Of a DNA stretch of 64,000 nt, positions 8,758 to 17,958 are shown one piece after another. The stretch's first letter is position 1; each line of letters opens with the position of its first letter. Origin of the DNA: Roseburia sp. (GTDB lineage Bacteria; Bacillota_A; Clostridia; Lachnospirales; Lachnospiraceae). The notes below the pieces were generated by a model, which did no database searches, was not told the DNA's origin, and saw only the letters and a list, made by a program, of their open reading frames with translations. The stretch covers positions 1 through 64,000 of the forward strand of contig DXQT01000007.1 of NCBI GenBank assembly GCA_019411365.1. Direction: 5' to 3'. The position numbers and the translations under genes are program-made.

Positions 8758-10073
8758 TGGAACATATTATGCCGGATATACCAAGAATCTACACAGCGGT
8801 CGCAGAGTGGATGGCATGCATGTTATTTATCCTGCCGGTCAAAAAGAGATTTCAAAAATGGCAGACGGCAGGCATTATGGCAGCTGTGCTTCTGATACAG
8901 AGTGTGTTTTTAGTCATGACGGATGATATTAAGATTTATTTCTGGATTCCTTGTATGATTGTGGCTGTATTTTTAATGATCGTATTTATCTACAGCTGCT
9001 GCGAAATTACTTTTACTGATGCTGCCTATTTTGGGATGATCGCATTTGTTGTCGCGGAATTTATGGCATCGTTCGAATGGCAGGTTGTATGTTACTTTTT
9101 CGACGAGGCGATGACTAACTGGTGGCTTTGCAGAGGTCTTCTGGTTCTGATCTATGGTGCGATCGCACTGATCCTGTATAAAATTCTGCGGGTACATATG
9201 CCTAAAGATGGGAAAATGAACATCAGCCACCGGGAATATATTTCCGCCGGACTGATCGCAGTTGCGGTGTTTGCTGTTAGCAACATGAGTTTTCTCACGG
9301 AAAATACACCGTTTTCCGGTCGCTATTCGTTTGAGATCGGAAATATCCGTACATTAGTAGATCTTGGCGGTATCGCGATCCTTTATGCACATCTGATCCA
9401 GTGCCGGGAACTGCGTGTGAGAAAAGAACTCGAATCCGTGCAGAATGTGCTGCAGAATCAGTATGTGCAGTACAAGCAGTCGAGAGAGAGCATCGAACTG
9501 ATCAATTATAAATATCACGATTTAAAACACCAGATCGCATTCCTGCGGAGTGAGGATGATCCGAAAAAACGCGAAGAATATTTAAACCGCATGGAGGATG
9601 AGATAAGACAGTATGAGACACAGAATAAGACCGGAAACAAAGTGCTCGATACGGTGCTCACTACCAAAAGCCTATACTGCGCGAAACATGGGATCACGTT
9701 TACCTGTGTTGCGGACGGCACACTGCTTGATTTCATGGATGTAATGGATATCTGCAGCATTTTTGGAAACGCGCTCGACAACGCGATTGAGTGTGAACTG
9801 AAAATACCGGATAAAGAGAAACGCCTTTTACATGTGACGGTTTCAAAACAGAAAAATTTTCTGCTCCTCCGGTTTGAAAATTATTATGAAGGAAATCTGG
9901 AATATCAGGAGGGAAAACTGGTCACGACCAAAAAAGAGAAAGAATATCACGGGTACGGACTCAAAAGTATCCGCTATACGGTCAACAAATATGACGGTGC
10001 GGTCAGCATTGATACAAAAGAGAACTGGTTTGATTTAAAGATCCTGATCCCGATGAGAGATAGGGTTATATGA
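8754..10073 (+). CDS. GHKL sensor histidine kinase (AgrC/CitA-like)
   Basis: 439 residues: about six hydrophobic segments in residues 15-215 form a polytopic sensor. A coiled linker follows, then a dimerisation helix with H255 in NYKYHDLKHQ, and a GHKL ATPase domain with the N box IFGNALDNAIEC and the G box YHGYGLKSI. This is the class that senses peptides or small molecules from within the membrane. No agrB/agrD-like pair is seen nearby, so it is not an obvious quorum cassette. It overlaps the LytTR gene by 4 bases. Confidence 0.9.
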   Translation: MMEHIMPDIPRIYTAVAEWMACMLFILPVKKRFQKWQTAGIMAAVLLIQSVFLVMTDDIKIYFWIPCMIVAVFLMIVFIYSCCEITFTDAAYFGMIAFVVAEFMASFEWQVVCYFFDEAMTNWWLCRGLLVLIYGAIALILYKILRVHMPKDGKMNISHREYISAGLIAVAVFAVSNMSFLTENTPFSGRYSFEIGNIRTLVDLGGIAILYAHLIQCRELRVRKELESVQNVLQNQYVQYKQSRESIELINYKYHDLKHQIAFLRSEDDPKKREEYLNRMEDEIRQYETQNKTGNKVLDTVLTTKSLYCAKHGITFTCVADGTLLDFMDVMDICSIFGNALDNAIECELKIPDKEKRLLHVTVSKQKNFLLLRFENYYEGNLEYQEGKLVTTKKEKEYHGYGLKSIRYTVNKYDGAVSIDTKENWFDLKILIPMRDRVI

Positions 10074-10108
10074 AAACAAAAATGTAAAAATCTATTTGGG
10101 GTGTTGAA

Positions 10109-11803
10109 ATGAAAAATGAGAAGAAAAAATTACCGATTGGAATAGAAAATTTTGAAGAAATACAGTCAGCTGGATTTTACTATATAGATAAATCATATCT
10201 GATCAAAGGACTTATGGAAAATTGGGCAAAAGTCACACTCTTTACCCGTCCAAGGCGGTTTGGAAAGTCCCTGAATATGAGTATGTTAAAAAATTTCTTT
10301 GACATAAACGGAAATAAGGAAATTTTTAATCATTTAAAGATTGCACAGGAAACTGAGTTGTGTGAAAAATACATGGGAAAATATCCGGTGATATCTGTTT
10401 CTTTAAAAGGAATCAATGCGCAGACTTATGAAAAAGCAATAGAGATGACGGTCCAGCTTATCAAAGGGGAGGCAAGAAGGTTTCAATATCTGTTAGAAAG
10501 CAGTGAACTCACGGAATATGATAAAAAGGCATATATTGCATTACTTGAAACGGATGTGGATGAGGGAACACTATGCAGCAGTTTAAAAGTGCTTTCCGAA
10601 CTTCTTGAAAAGCATTATGGGAAAAAAGTAATTATTCTGATTGATGAATATGATGTTCCACTGGCAAAAGCATTTGAACGGGACTATTATGATCAGATGG
10701 TTATCTTTATCCGCAACCTGTTTGAGTATGCGCTTAAGACAAATGACAGCCTGAAATTTGCGGTGCTGACTGGATGTATGCGCATTTCCAGGGAAAGTAT
10801 TTTTACAGGACTGAATAATCTGAAGGTTTTTTCCATTGCAGATGTACAGTTTGACGAGTATTTCGGATTTACCGATGAAGAAGTAAGGGAGATGCTGGAA
10901 TACTATGAACTTTCCGATCATTACGAGGATATCAGGGAGTGGTATGACGGATATCAGTTCGGAAAAGCAGAAGTTTATTGTCCATGGGATGTAATCAATT
11001 ATGTGGACACGCTGCGGGCGGACCCGCTGGCAGAGCCTAAAAATTACTGGTCAAATACAAGCAGCAATGAGGCAGTCAAAAGATTTATCAGGGAATCAGA
11101 TAAAGTAACGCTAAGGCGTGAGATAGAGCGGCTTGTTGCAGGTGAAGTGATCGAGAAAGAAATCCATCAGGAACTGACTTATAAAGAAATGAATGACAGC
11201 ATTGACAATCTATGGAGTGTATTATTTACAACAGGATATCTTACACAAAGAGGACGGGCAGCGGGGGATACGTTCCAGCTGGTGATTCCGAATATGGAGA
11301 TCCGGAAGATTTTTACAGCCCAGATTATGGAATTTTTTAAAGAAAATGTACCGAAGAATGGCGTGCTGTTAAATACATTCTGTGAAGCATTAAGAAACGG
11401 AGAAACAGAAACGATAGAAAAATGCCTGTGTGATTATCTGCGGCGGGCCATCAGTATCCGGGATACTTTTGTGAGAAAAAAGATGAAAGAAAACTTTTAT
11501 CACGGTATCTTACTTGGAATTCTCGGGTATGAGGAATCGTGGAGTGTTTCTTCGAATAAAGAATCAGGCGATGGTTACAGTGATATTGTGATCGAGACGG
11601 ATGACGGTGAAATGGGAATCATTCTGGAACTTAAGTATGCACAGGATGGAGATTTGGAAACGGCATGCCAGTCTGCGTTAGAACAGATCGGTGGGAACAA
11701 TTATATAGACATTCTTGAAGAGGATGGTGTGGAAAAGATTCTGAAATATGGAATCGCATTTTATAAAAAGAGATGCAGGGTAATGATTGGGGAAAAATCC
11801 TGA
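10109..11803 (+). CDS. AAA-like ATPase / PD-(D/E)XK nuclease-like protein
   Basis: 564 residues with the architecture of the AAA-ATPase_like plus PDDEXK_9 (DUF1703) families. After an N-terminal LPIGIENFEEI / FYYIDKS motif there is a Walker A variant RPRRFGKS (47-54) and Walker B IILIDEYD (D179, E180). The C-terminal nuclease fold has D492 (YSDI) and E507-x-K509 (ILELKYA), all retained. The cellular role is not established; such genes are multi-copy in gut Clostridia and Bacteroides. A paralog of almost equal length lies at 33597-35285. It stands alone between a kinase gene and a new promoter. Confidence 0.85.
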   Translation: MKNEKKKLPIGIENFEEIQSAGFYYIDKSYLIKGLMENWAKVTLFTRPRRFGKSLNMSMLKNFFDINGNKEIFNHLKIAQETELCEKYMGKYPVISVSLKGINAQTYEKAIEMTVQLIKGEARRFQYLLESSELTEYDKKAYIALLETDVDEGTLCSSLKVLSELLEKHYGKKVIILIDEYDVPLAKAFERDYYDQMVIFIRNLFEYALKTNDSLKFAVLTGCMRISRESIFTGLNNLKVFSIADVQFDEYFGFTDEEVREMLEYYELSDHYEDIREWYDGYQFGKAEVYCPWDVINYVDTLRADPLAEPKNYWSNTSSNEAVKRFIRESDKVTLRREIERLVAGEVIEKEIHQELTYKEMNDSIDNLWSVLFTTGYLTQRGRAAGDTFQLVIPNMEIRKIFTAQIMEFFKENVPKNGVLLNTFCEALRNGETETIEKCLCDYLRRAISIRDTFVRKKMKENFYHGILLGILGYEESWSVSSNKESGDGYSDIVIETDDGEMGIILELKYAQDGDLETACQSALEQIGGNNYIDILEEDGVEKILKYGIAFYKKRCRVMIGEKS

Positions 11804-11818
11804 TGCGGGATAAAAAAC

Positions 11819-11849
11819 TTGACTTGGAGTCCACTTTATGAGCTATACT
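11819..11849 (+). promoter_or_regulatory. MerR-type promoter, 19-base spacer
   Basis: TTGACT (11819-11824) and TATACT (11844-11849) are 19 bases apart, too long for unaided sigma-A. The spacer holds a partial dyad, CTTGGAGT followed by ACTTTATG, close to the ACTT-GGAGT-ACTCC pattern bound by MerR-family activators. No MerR gene occurs in the window. Confidence 0.6.
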
Positions 11850-11873
11850 AGAGGGGAAAAAGAAAGGAGAATT

Positions 11874-13475
11874 ATGGAAAAGTCAGGAATTTTAAAAAAT
11901 AAGCTGTTTTTGTATCTCACGGAATTTTTTGCCGGAATGTCCGTGATGGCAGTAGAACTGGGTGCGAGCAGGCTGTTGGCGCCGTATTTCAGCTCGTCGC
12001 AGATCGTGTGGACGATCATCATCGGAACGATCATGATCGCAATGGCGCTTGGAAATATTTATGGAGGAAAAAGTGCGGACCGGTCGCCGGACCCGGACAA
12101 ACTGTACCGCAGAATACTGATCGCTGCGATCTGGATCGCACTGATACCGGTCGTCGGAAAATACATTATCCTTGGAATATCGGCACTGCTGATCTTTACC
12201 GTCAGCAGCAATTTCCTCATTATTGCCGCATTTGTGGCATGTATGGTGATTTTTGTATTCCCACTGTTTTTACTCGGCACAGTGACGCCATCCCTTGTGA
12301 AATACTCGGTGGACAGTCTTGACGACAGTGGAAAAACGGTCGGAACGCTGGGAGCATTCAACACGATCGGAAGCATTATCGGAACATTTGTGCCGACTTT
12401 TGTGACGATTCCGGCAGTCGGAACCTCTATCACGTTTCTCATTTTTGCGGGAATTCTGATCGCATTAGCCGCAGTGTATTTTTTGAGCAGCCACAGGGGA
12501 CAGAAGAAGGTGGCAGTATCGGCAGTTATTTTCGTACTCTGCTGTGGACTTGGCTATTCGGATTCTTTTGCATTCTGGCAGAATGACTTAAGTTACGAAG
12601 GGGAATCCATTTATAATTATTTACAGGTCTCCGAGGATGACAGGCGCGTGATCTTATCCACGAATGTCCTGTTCGGTGTGCAGTCACTCTACATGAAAGA
12701 CGGCGGTCTGACCGGAATGTATTACGATTATGCGATGGCGGCGCCGCTCATGATACCGGATAAAAAGGCAGAGGATATGAATGTTCTGATCCTTGGAATG
12801 GGAACCGGAACTTACGCGACCCAGTGTAAAAAATATTTCGGTGATATGTCAATCGAGGGCGTGGAGATCGACGATAAGATCACGGCGCTTTCCAGACAAT
12901 ATTTTTCCCTGCCGGACGATGTCAAAGTGACGACCTATGATGGCAGGGCATATTTACAGGCGATCGACGAGAAATATGACGTTATCATGGTGGATGCCTA
13001 CCAGGATATCACCATCCCGTTTCAGATGTCATCGGTCGAATTTTTTACGATGGTCAAAGAGCATTTAAACGAGAACGGCGTGATGGTCGTAAACATGAAT
13101 ATGCGCGGAAACAATGAGGGCAATATCAACCAGTATTTGTCGGATACCATTGCATCCGTATTTGACCATATCGTGACCGTGGATGTGGACGGTTCCACAA
13201 ACCGGGAGCTGTATGCTTCCTCCAATGCAGACATGGTAAAGACATTAGAGAATAACGCAAATGAGACCGGACATTCCGATCTGCGCGATATGATGCTTCA
13301 TGTGGCAGACACCAGCAGTGTGTATGAGGCGGGAGATTATATCATGACGGACGACAAGGCGCCTGTGGAGCTTCTCGGCATGCAGGTGATCGACCAGCTG
13401 ATCCAGGGGGAAGTTGCATATTATAAGGATATTTTTGAAAAAGACGGGATCAACGGACTGCTGGAGTCACTATAA
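11874..13475 (+). CDS. Membrane protein fused to spermidine-synthase-like domain
   Basis: 533 residues from the ATG at 11874 (AAAGGAGA upstream); an ATG at 11838 lies over the promoter and is rejected. Residues 10-230 contain seven to eight hydrophobic helices resembling half of a transporter. Residues about 235-500 are a Rossmann methyltransferase-like fold of the spermidine synthase family: glycine loop LILGMGTGTYA, acidic ribose contact VEIDDK and catalytic-region MVDAYQD. Such fused proteins are widespread and mostly uncharacterised, so the reaction is uncertain and polyamine synthesis should not be assumed. The MerR-type promoter suggests stress or metabolite induction. Confidence 0.8.
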   Translation: MEKSGILKNKLFLYLTEFFAGMSVMAVELGASRLLAPYFSSSQIVWTIIIGTIMIAMALGNIYGGKSADRSPDPDKLYRRILIAAIWIALIPVVGKYIILGISALLIFTVSSNFLIIAAFVACMVIFVFPLFLLGTVTPSLVKYSVDSLDDSGKTVGTLGAFNTIGSIIGTFVPTFVTIPAVGTSITFLIFAGILIALAAVYFLSSHRGQKKVAVSAVIFVLCCGLGYSDSFAFWQNDLSYEGESIYNYLQVSEDDRRVILSTNVLFGVQSLYMKDGGLTGMYYDYAMAAPLMIPDKKAEDMNVLILGMGTGTYATQCKKYFGDMSIEGVEIDDKITALSRQYFSLPDDVKVTTYDGRAYLQAIDEKYDVIMVDAYQDITIPFQMSSVEFFTMVKEHLNENGVMVVNMNMRGNNEGNINQYLSDTIASVFDHIVTVDVDGSTNRELYASSNADMVKTLENNANETGHSDLRDMMLHVADTSSVYEAGDYIMTDDKAPVELLGMQVIDQLIQGEVAYYKDIFEKDGINGLLESL

Positions 13476-13505
13476 AAAGATTTTAGAAGACAGGAAATCA
13501 AGCGC

Positions 13506-14474
13506 ATGCGCAAACAGCTTTTACAGGAACTGAAACTCATATCAGAAGAAGAAAAGAAGTATCAGTCAGGACAGGGAAACATCGAAAAACAGTTATATGC
13601 GAAAGATTCGATCAGTGAGATCGACCGGGAACTGCTGTTAGAGAGAGGACGGCTCGTCACGGTGCGCCCGCACAGCCGTTTTGTGGAATTCCCGGAGCAC
13701 AGGCACAATTATGTGGAGATGATGTATGTGGTGCAGGGAAACATCACACATATCATTGAGGGAAAAGAGCTGACCCTTCACAAGGGAGATGTGCTGATGT
13801 TAAACCAGCAGGTGCGTCATGCGATCCGGCGGGCGGAATATGAGGATATCGGGATCAATTTTATTGCGCTACCGGAGTTTTTTGAAATCCCGCTCTCCAT
13901 GCTGCATGAGAAAAATGTACTGGCGGAATTTATTGTCGGTGCGTTCCGGCAGAAAGATCCCGTTTCACATTACCTGCTGTTCCAGCTGCAGGAAGATCCG
14001 CAGGTGGAAAATCTTATGGAAAATATGATTGATTCCATGTTACATGAACATGCAAATGAGGATGTAATTAATCAGTATTCTATGGGACTTGTATTTTTAT
14101 ATCTGCTGAATCATCTTGAAAGCTTAAGCCATAATTCTTCCATGGATTATAAGGAGACGGTTGTACAGGCAGTACTTGGATATATTAACAGTGACTGCAA
14201 AAATGCAAATCTTACCAAGATAGCAGCAGATACCCATCAGTCCATGACGGTACTTAGCAGACTCATCAAGCAAAAGACTGGATATAATTTTCAGGAACTT
14301 TTGCAGCACAGGCGGTTTGAGACAGCTGAACATTTATTATTGGAGACAGATTTGTCAGTGGAAGAGATTGCGTTAGATGTTGGTTATGAAAATCAGAGCT
14401 ATTTTTTCCGGCAGTTTAAAGAAAGATATGGAATGACACCGCGAAAGTATCGGTTAGAACATTATAAAAGATAG
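13506..14474 (+). CDS. AraC-family regulator, probably of rhamnose genes
   Basis: 322 residues: an N-terminal cupin sensor (about 55-150; HSRFVEFPEHRHNYVEMMYVVQG) and a C-terminal double HTH of AraC type (about 215-320), ending ENQSYFFRQFKERYGMTPRKYR. In this arrangement it would face the rhaB-rhaA-rhaD operon were it not for the 13.3-kb island in between, so a RhaR/RhaS role is plausible but inferred. The second half of the gene, from about 14050, looks more AT-rich than the first. The ATG at 13506 has a modest AGGAAA upstream. Confidence 0.85.
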   Translation: MRKQLLQELKLISEEEKKYQSGQGNIEKQLYAKDSISEIDRELLLERGRLVTVRPHSRFVEFPEHRHNYVEMMYVVQGNITHIIEGKELTLHKGDVLMLNQQVRHAIRRAEYEDIGINFIALPEFFEIPLSMLHEKNVLAEFIVGAFRQKDPVSHYLLFQLQEDPQVENLMENMIDSMLHEHANEDVINQYSMGLVFLYLLNHLESLSHNSSMDYKETVVQAVLGYINSDCKNANLTKIAADTHQSMTVLSRLIKQKTGYNFQELLQHRRFETAEHLLLETDLSVEEIALDVGYENQSYFFRQFKERYGMTPRKYRLEHYKR

Positions 14475-14481
14475 ACAATGC

Positions 14482-14549
14482 AGAAAATAAGGACAGTTTT
14501 TTAGTCGAATGAGAGTCTAAAAAGCTGTCCTTATTTTTGTTATCTTAAA
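14482..14549 (+). repeat. 68-bp direct repeat, left copy (terminator hairpin)
   Basis: It matches 27853-27920 at 66 of 68 positions, including the 12-base loop. It folds into a 21-pair stem with one G-U pair, AT-rich at its ends, so it can terminate in both directions. It starts 8 bases after the AraC gene and ends 39 bases before the HAD gene. Confidence 0.9.
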
Positions 14550-14588
14550 AAAAGATACATAGTCTATAAGTTTACAAGGGGGTATCCT

Positions 14589-15236
14589 ATGAATACAATA
14601 CGTGCAATTATTTTTGACTTGGATGGTGTTATATGCTTTACGGATCAGTATCATTATCAGGCATGGAAAGAAATGGCAGACGCAGAAGGAATTTATTTCG
14701 ATGAGACAATTAATGGCAGACTACGGGGAGTAAGTCGTATGGAAAGTCTGGACATTATTTTGGAGAAAGCATCAAGAGAATATACACAGGAGGAAAAAGA
14801 ACAACTTGCCGCAAGGAAGAATGAAAGTTATGTTCGTCTGTTGGAAAAGATGTCTCCGGATGATCTGTCGCAGGAGGTAAAAAAGACACTGGAAATATTA
14901 CGTCAGCGAGGGTATAAGCTTGCGATTGGATCAAGCAGTAAAAATACGAAAAAGATTCTGACACAGATTGGATTAAACGGATACTTTGATGCAATCAGTG
15001 ACGGAACGAATATTACGAAATCAAAGCCGGATCCGGAAGTATTTTTGAAAGCGGCTGAGATGCTTGGTGAAAAACCTGAAAATTGTCTGGTCGTAGAGGA
15101 TGCGCTTGCCGGTATTGATGCTGCTTATGCTGGTGATTTTCAGAGTGCTGGAATCGGAGATGCCGCAGGTCATAGCCAAGTGACATATCCGATTCAGGCA
15201 TTTAAAGATCTGCTTTCTATTTGTTCTATCTGCTAA
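14589..15236 (+). CDS. pgmB: Beta-phosphoglucomutase-like HAD enzyme
   Basis: 215 residues, the usual length for a PgmB that interconverts beta-glucose 1-phosphate and glucose 6-phosphate. It has the nucleophile and acid/base pair in FDLDGV, the substrate-cap loop with the RLRGVSRMESL motif, SSSKN for phosphate, and the metal-site EDALAGIDAA. The context has no glycoside phosphorylase that would make beta-glucose 1-phosphate, so a related hexose phosphate is possible. Its last 11 bases overlap the convergent AraC-GH39 gene. The ATG at 14589 follows AAGGGG. Confidence 0.85.
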   Translation: MNTIRAIIFDLDGVICFTDQYHYQAWKEMADAEGIYFDETINGRLRGVSRMESLDIILEKASREYTQEEKEQLAARKNESYVRLLEKMSPDDLSQEVKKTLEILRQRGYKLAIGSSSKNTKKILTQIGLNGYFDAISDGTNITKSKPDPEVFLKAAEMLGEKPENCLVVEDALAGIDAAYAGDFQSAGIGDAAGHSQVTYPIQAFKDLLSICSIC

Positions 15237-17721
15237 CGTCAGATGGGCAGATGACAGGTGTGATTTGAATAAGTCGAATCTCTAATAGTTCTAATTCTGC
15301 ATTCAATCTTAGGGTTTCATCAGAAGCGATATGCATCAGCTTCTGATGGAATCCTGGAGAGGATGCTTTTTTTAACAAGTCAAATTCATAAGGAGTGGTA
15401 AGTTCTAATCCACCCATGGAAACCCATTGGTCATAAGAACTCCCATGTGTTCGATTTACATAAGTCTCAGAAATTTTGTATGTACCTTGCGGAATATTAG
15501 AAAGACATAGTTCGATTGTGACTGGATCAGAATCTGCAAATACAGTATAGCGATCTGTTTCTGTCATATCAAAACGTTCTCCGTTGGCATAAAGATAGTT
15601 AAAATGTTTGTAATTGTACAACATAATCTGATAACTGTTGTGTTTACGGGTAATGAAATAACCGTCTCCTCGTCCTAAAAACTGATCTCCTAACTGCCGT
15701 AAGAGAGTATAAGCATAATAACTTGCTTTTGGAATTCCATTTACCGTGAACAGACCTAGTCCACCGAAAAAGAGTTTGTTGGGCAGAGCGTCATCTGCCA
15801 TAAGATCGGTAAGAGCCTGATAAGTAAAACTATCTAGTCGGTCATAATTTTCCAAAATATTTTTTACAATGTAGCACGATTTAAAACATGTATCATTGAG
15901 CAAATCCTGCTGGCTTGGTGTGTTGTTCCATTCTGACAGGTAGATTGGCATATTACCAAGTCCAAGCTGGCGTCGTTCACGGAGAACCTGCATAACAAAA
16001 TCTTTTAACCCATCAGGAGATTCAGAAAGACTCATTGCATACACAAAACCAAACGATTCCTTGGAATGATTTTTATCGGAAATCATTTTAGTGTCGTAGT
16101 ATGTAAAACTTAAACAGTCTGGAAGACAGGAATTTTTTTTACACCATTCCAAAAAGTTCAGATACCAGTTTTCATAGCTTTCGCCTACAATGTAGTAGGT
16201 TGGAGGAAGACTAAATTCGATATCAGGGCAAAAATCCTTGATACAATCATAAGTGCTTTTATAGAATAGAAAAAAGTCATTTTCGTTTGTAAAGCCAAAT
16301 AGGTCGGAAGAAGTATTCGGTTGGTTCCATAGACCAAATTTCCAGGTCTTTATGGTATCTAACCCGTAACGGTCAGTGATGTGAAGCAAAAATTCATGGA
16401 CCAGCTGACACCATGCACTGACAGAGTGGGGCTGGCTGACATTTGCACCAAACAATCGTCTGTTTGGATATTTTGCAAGTTTTTCCGGCATGTAGGATAA
16501 TTGAAGCCAGGGTTTTAGGTGATTGACGATAACAAAATCCAAAATCTTATCAAGATAAGAAAAGCTATAGACCGGGACTTTACTTGCAGTTTCATTGTAT
16601 ATATGCAGATCATCAGAAAAGATGCCACATAATTTAATATATTCAAATCCAACTGTTTCCTGAATCTGTGTTAACATTTTTTGAACATCACAAATTAGTA
16701 CATCACTTGCCCGCCCAACGGTCATCATTTTTTTCCAAGTGTGAAGCAGAGTATAGGAACTTCCGTTTACAGAAATCTCAATTTCAGTTTTTTTCACAGG
16801 AGATACAACCTGAAAAAATGTATCTTCTTTCAAATATTTTTTTAATCCGTAAATATAGTTATGTTGTTCTACACGTTGGGCAGTATTCTCTTTCTTCTTT
16901 TTTTGTTCACGGCGATAGTCTTTTGGTAACATCCCGTATTGCTTTTTAAAAAAAGTTACAAAGGCATGACTGTTGGAAAAACCGCTGTCAATCGCTATTT
17001 CATCAATATTCTTATCAGTGGTTGAGAGTTCCTGTACTGCGTGCATAAGGCGGTATTGGTTAAGATAGCTTAAAAAATTCATTCCGTAATATTCCACAAA
17101 AAACTTAGAAAGATATGGAACGGACAAATGGACTGCATCAGCAAGTTCTTGTAAGGTTATATTTTCCGTGTAATGCTGCTGGATCAACTGTGAGATTTCG
17201 GAAATACGTAAAGCATACTTGTGATTTTTCTTTTCTTTAGCAGTAGAGAGTTTGATGCGGAAGTTCCGATACAGTACATCCATAATATTGTAGATATAAG
17301 ACCAGTTTCGTAATTCATACCCATCTTTTTTATCAATATTTGTTTTGATAATGTGCGCTATCAGAGTGCGGAGTTGGACAATAGCTTCCTGATTATCGGT
17401 CATCGTACTGATAAAGAAAAAGCGAGGATGGAATGGAACGGGTAGAATCTGTTCAAACAAAGTCTGGTTGAATAAAACGGTTACAATCACACAGTTGACA
17501 CCATGAAGTTCATGAAGCGAGAGTGGATTAACACAGAACACGTCATCTTCTGTTAAATTGTATATATGATCATCCAGTTGCAATGTACAGTTCCCGGAAA
17601 CAATCATTGATAATTCAAAATAGTCATGCATTTGTGAACGAATATGATCAAAACGCTGCATTATACAGCGAATGGGCATGTGCATATCATTTTCTGAAAT
17701 AAGATCGTAATTTTCTGACAT
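15226..17721 (-). CDS. AraC regulator fused to a GH39-like domain
   Basis: 831 residues. Residues 1-150 are a cupin-like sensor (MHDYFELSMIVSGNCTLQLD), 170-272 a double AraC HTH (FSNSHAFVTFFKKQYGMLPKDYR), and about 300-800 a GH39 (beta-xylosidase type) barrel with a C-terminal sandwich. In GH39 enzymes the acid/base Glu lies in WNEPN. Here the motif reads WNQPN (465-469; codon at 16321-16323), while the nucleophile Glu is kept as E597 in YLSEWNN. The likely result is a glycoside-binding but weakly or non-catalytic sensor that controls the divergent importer operon. There is no signal peptide. Confidence 0.9.
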   Translation of the reverse strand: MSENYDLISENDMHMPIRCIMQRFDHIRSQMHDYFELSMIVSGNCTLQLDDHIYNLTEDDVFCVNPLSLHELHGVNCVIVTVLFNQTLFEQILPVPFHPRFFFISTMTDNQEAIVQLRTLIAHIIKTNIDKKDGYELRNWSYIYNIMDVLYRNFRIKLSTAKEKKNHKYALRISEISQLIQQHYTENITLQELADAVHLSVPYLSKFFVEYYGMNFLSYLNQYRLMHAVQELSTTDKNIDEIAIDSGFSNSHAFVTFFKKQYGMLPKDYRREQKKKKENTAQRVEQHNYIYGLKKYLKEDTFFQVVSPVKKTEIEISVNGSSYTLLHTWKKMMTVGRASDVLICDVQKMLTQIQETVGFEYIKLCGIFSDDLHIYNETASKVPVYSFSYLDKILDFVIVNHLKPWLQLSYMPEKLAKYPNRRLFGANVSQPHSVSAWCQLVHEFLLHITDRYGLDTIKTWKFGLWNQPNTSSDLFGFTNENDFFLFYKSTYDCIKDFCPDIEFSLPPTYYIVGESYENWYLNFLEWCKKNSCLPDCLSFTYYDTKMISDKNHSKESFGFVYAMSLSESPDGLKDFVMQVLRERRQLGLGNMPIYLSEWNNTPSQQDLLNDTCFKSCYIVKNILENYDRLDSFTYQALTDLMADDALPNKLFFGGLGLFTVNGIPKASYYAYTLLRQLGDQFLGRGDGYFITRKHNSYQIMLYNYKHFNYLYANGERFDMTETDRYTVFADSDPVTIELCLSNIPQGTYKISETYVNRTHGSSYDQWVSMGGLELTTPYEFDLLKKASSPGFHQKLMHIASDETLRLNAELELLEIRLIQITPVICPSDVSR

Positions 17722-17958
17722 AAAAAATCCCCCATTTAAAACTAAATAAGATATTGTAATGATTAAAACATAAATGTAATGAAAAAATCAATAAAAACAT
17801 CGAATTTTTAATCTGTTTTGTATGACGGATTGAAAAGATGTGGAAAGAAAAGAAGAGCAGACATAAAAAAGTTAAAAATTAAAGTGAAACAGATAAAAAA
17901 CAAAATCACATGAAAATTAATGAAAACTTATAATATCTATAAAGACGAGGTGATAAAC
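17722..17958 (+). promoter_or_regulatory. Divergent control region of the island
   Basis: This 237-base, very AT-rich gap lies between the AraC-GH39 gene (minus) and the importer operon (plus). A perfect TATAAT at 17929-17934 has only a poor -35 (TCACAT, 17906-17911), which fits a promoter that needs an AraC-type activator. No clear repeated operator half-sites could be fixed by eye. Confidence 0.5.

Noticed and set aside
8047..10073. An agr-type quorum-sensing cassette
   Set aside because: The regulator and kinase classes fit, but no AgrB-like protease or short peptide precursor was found beside them.
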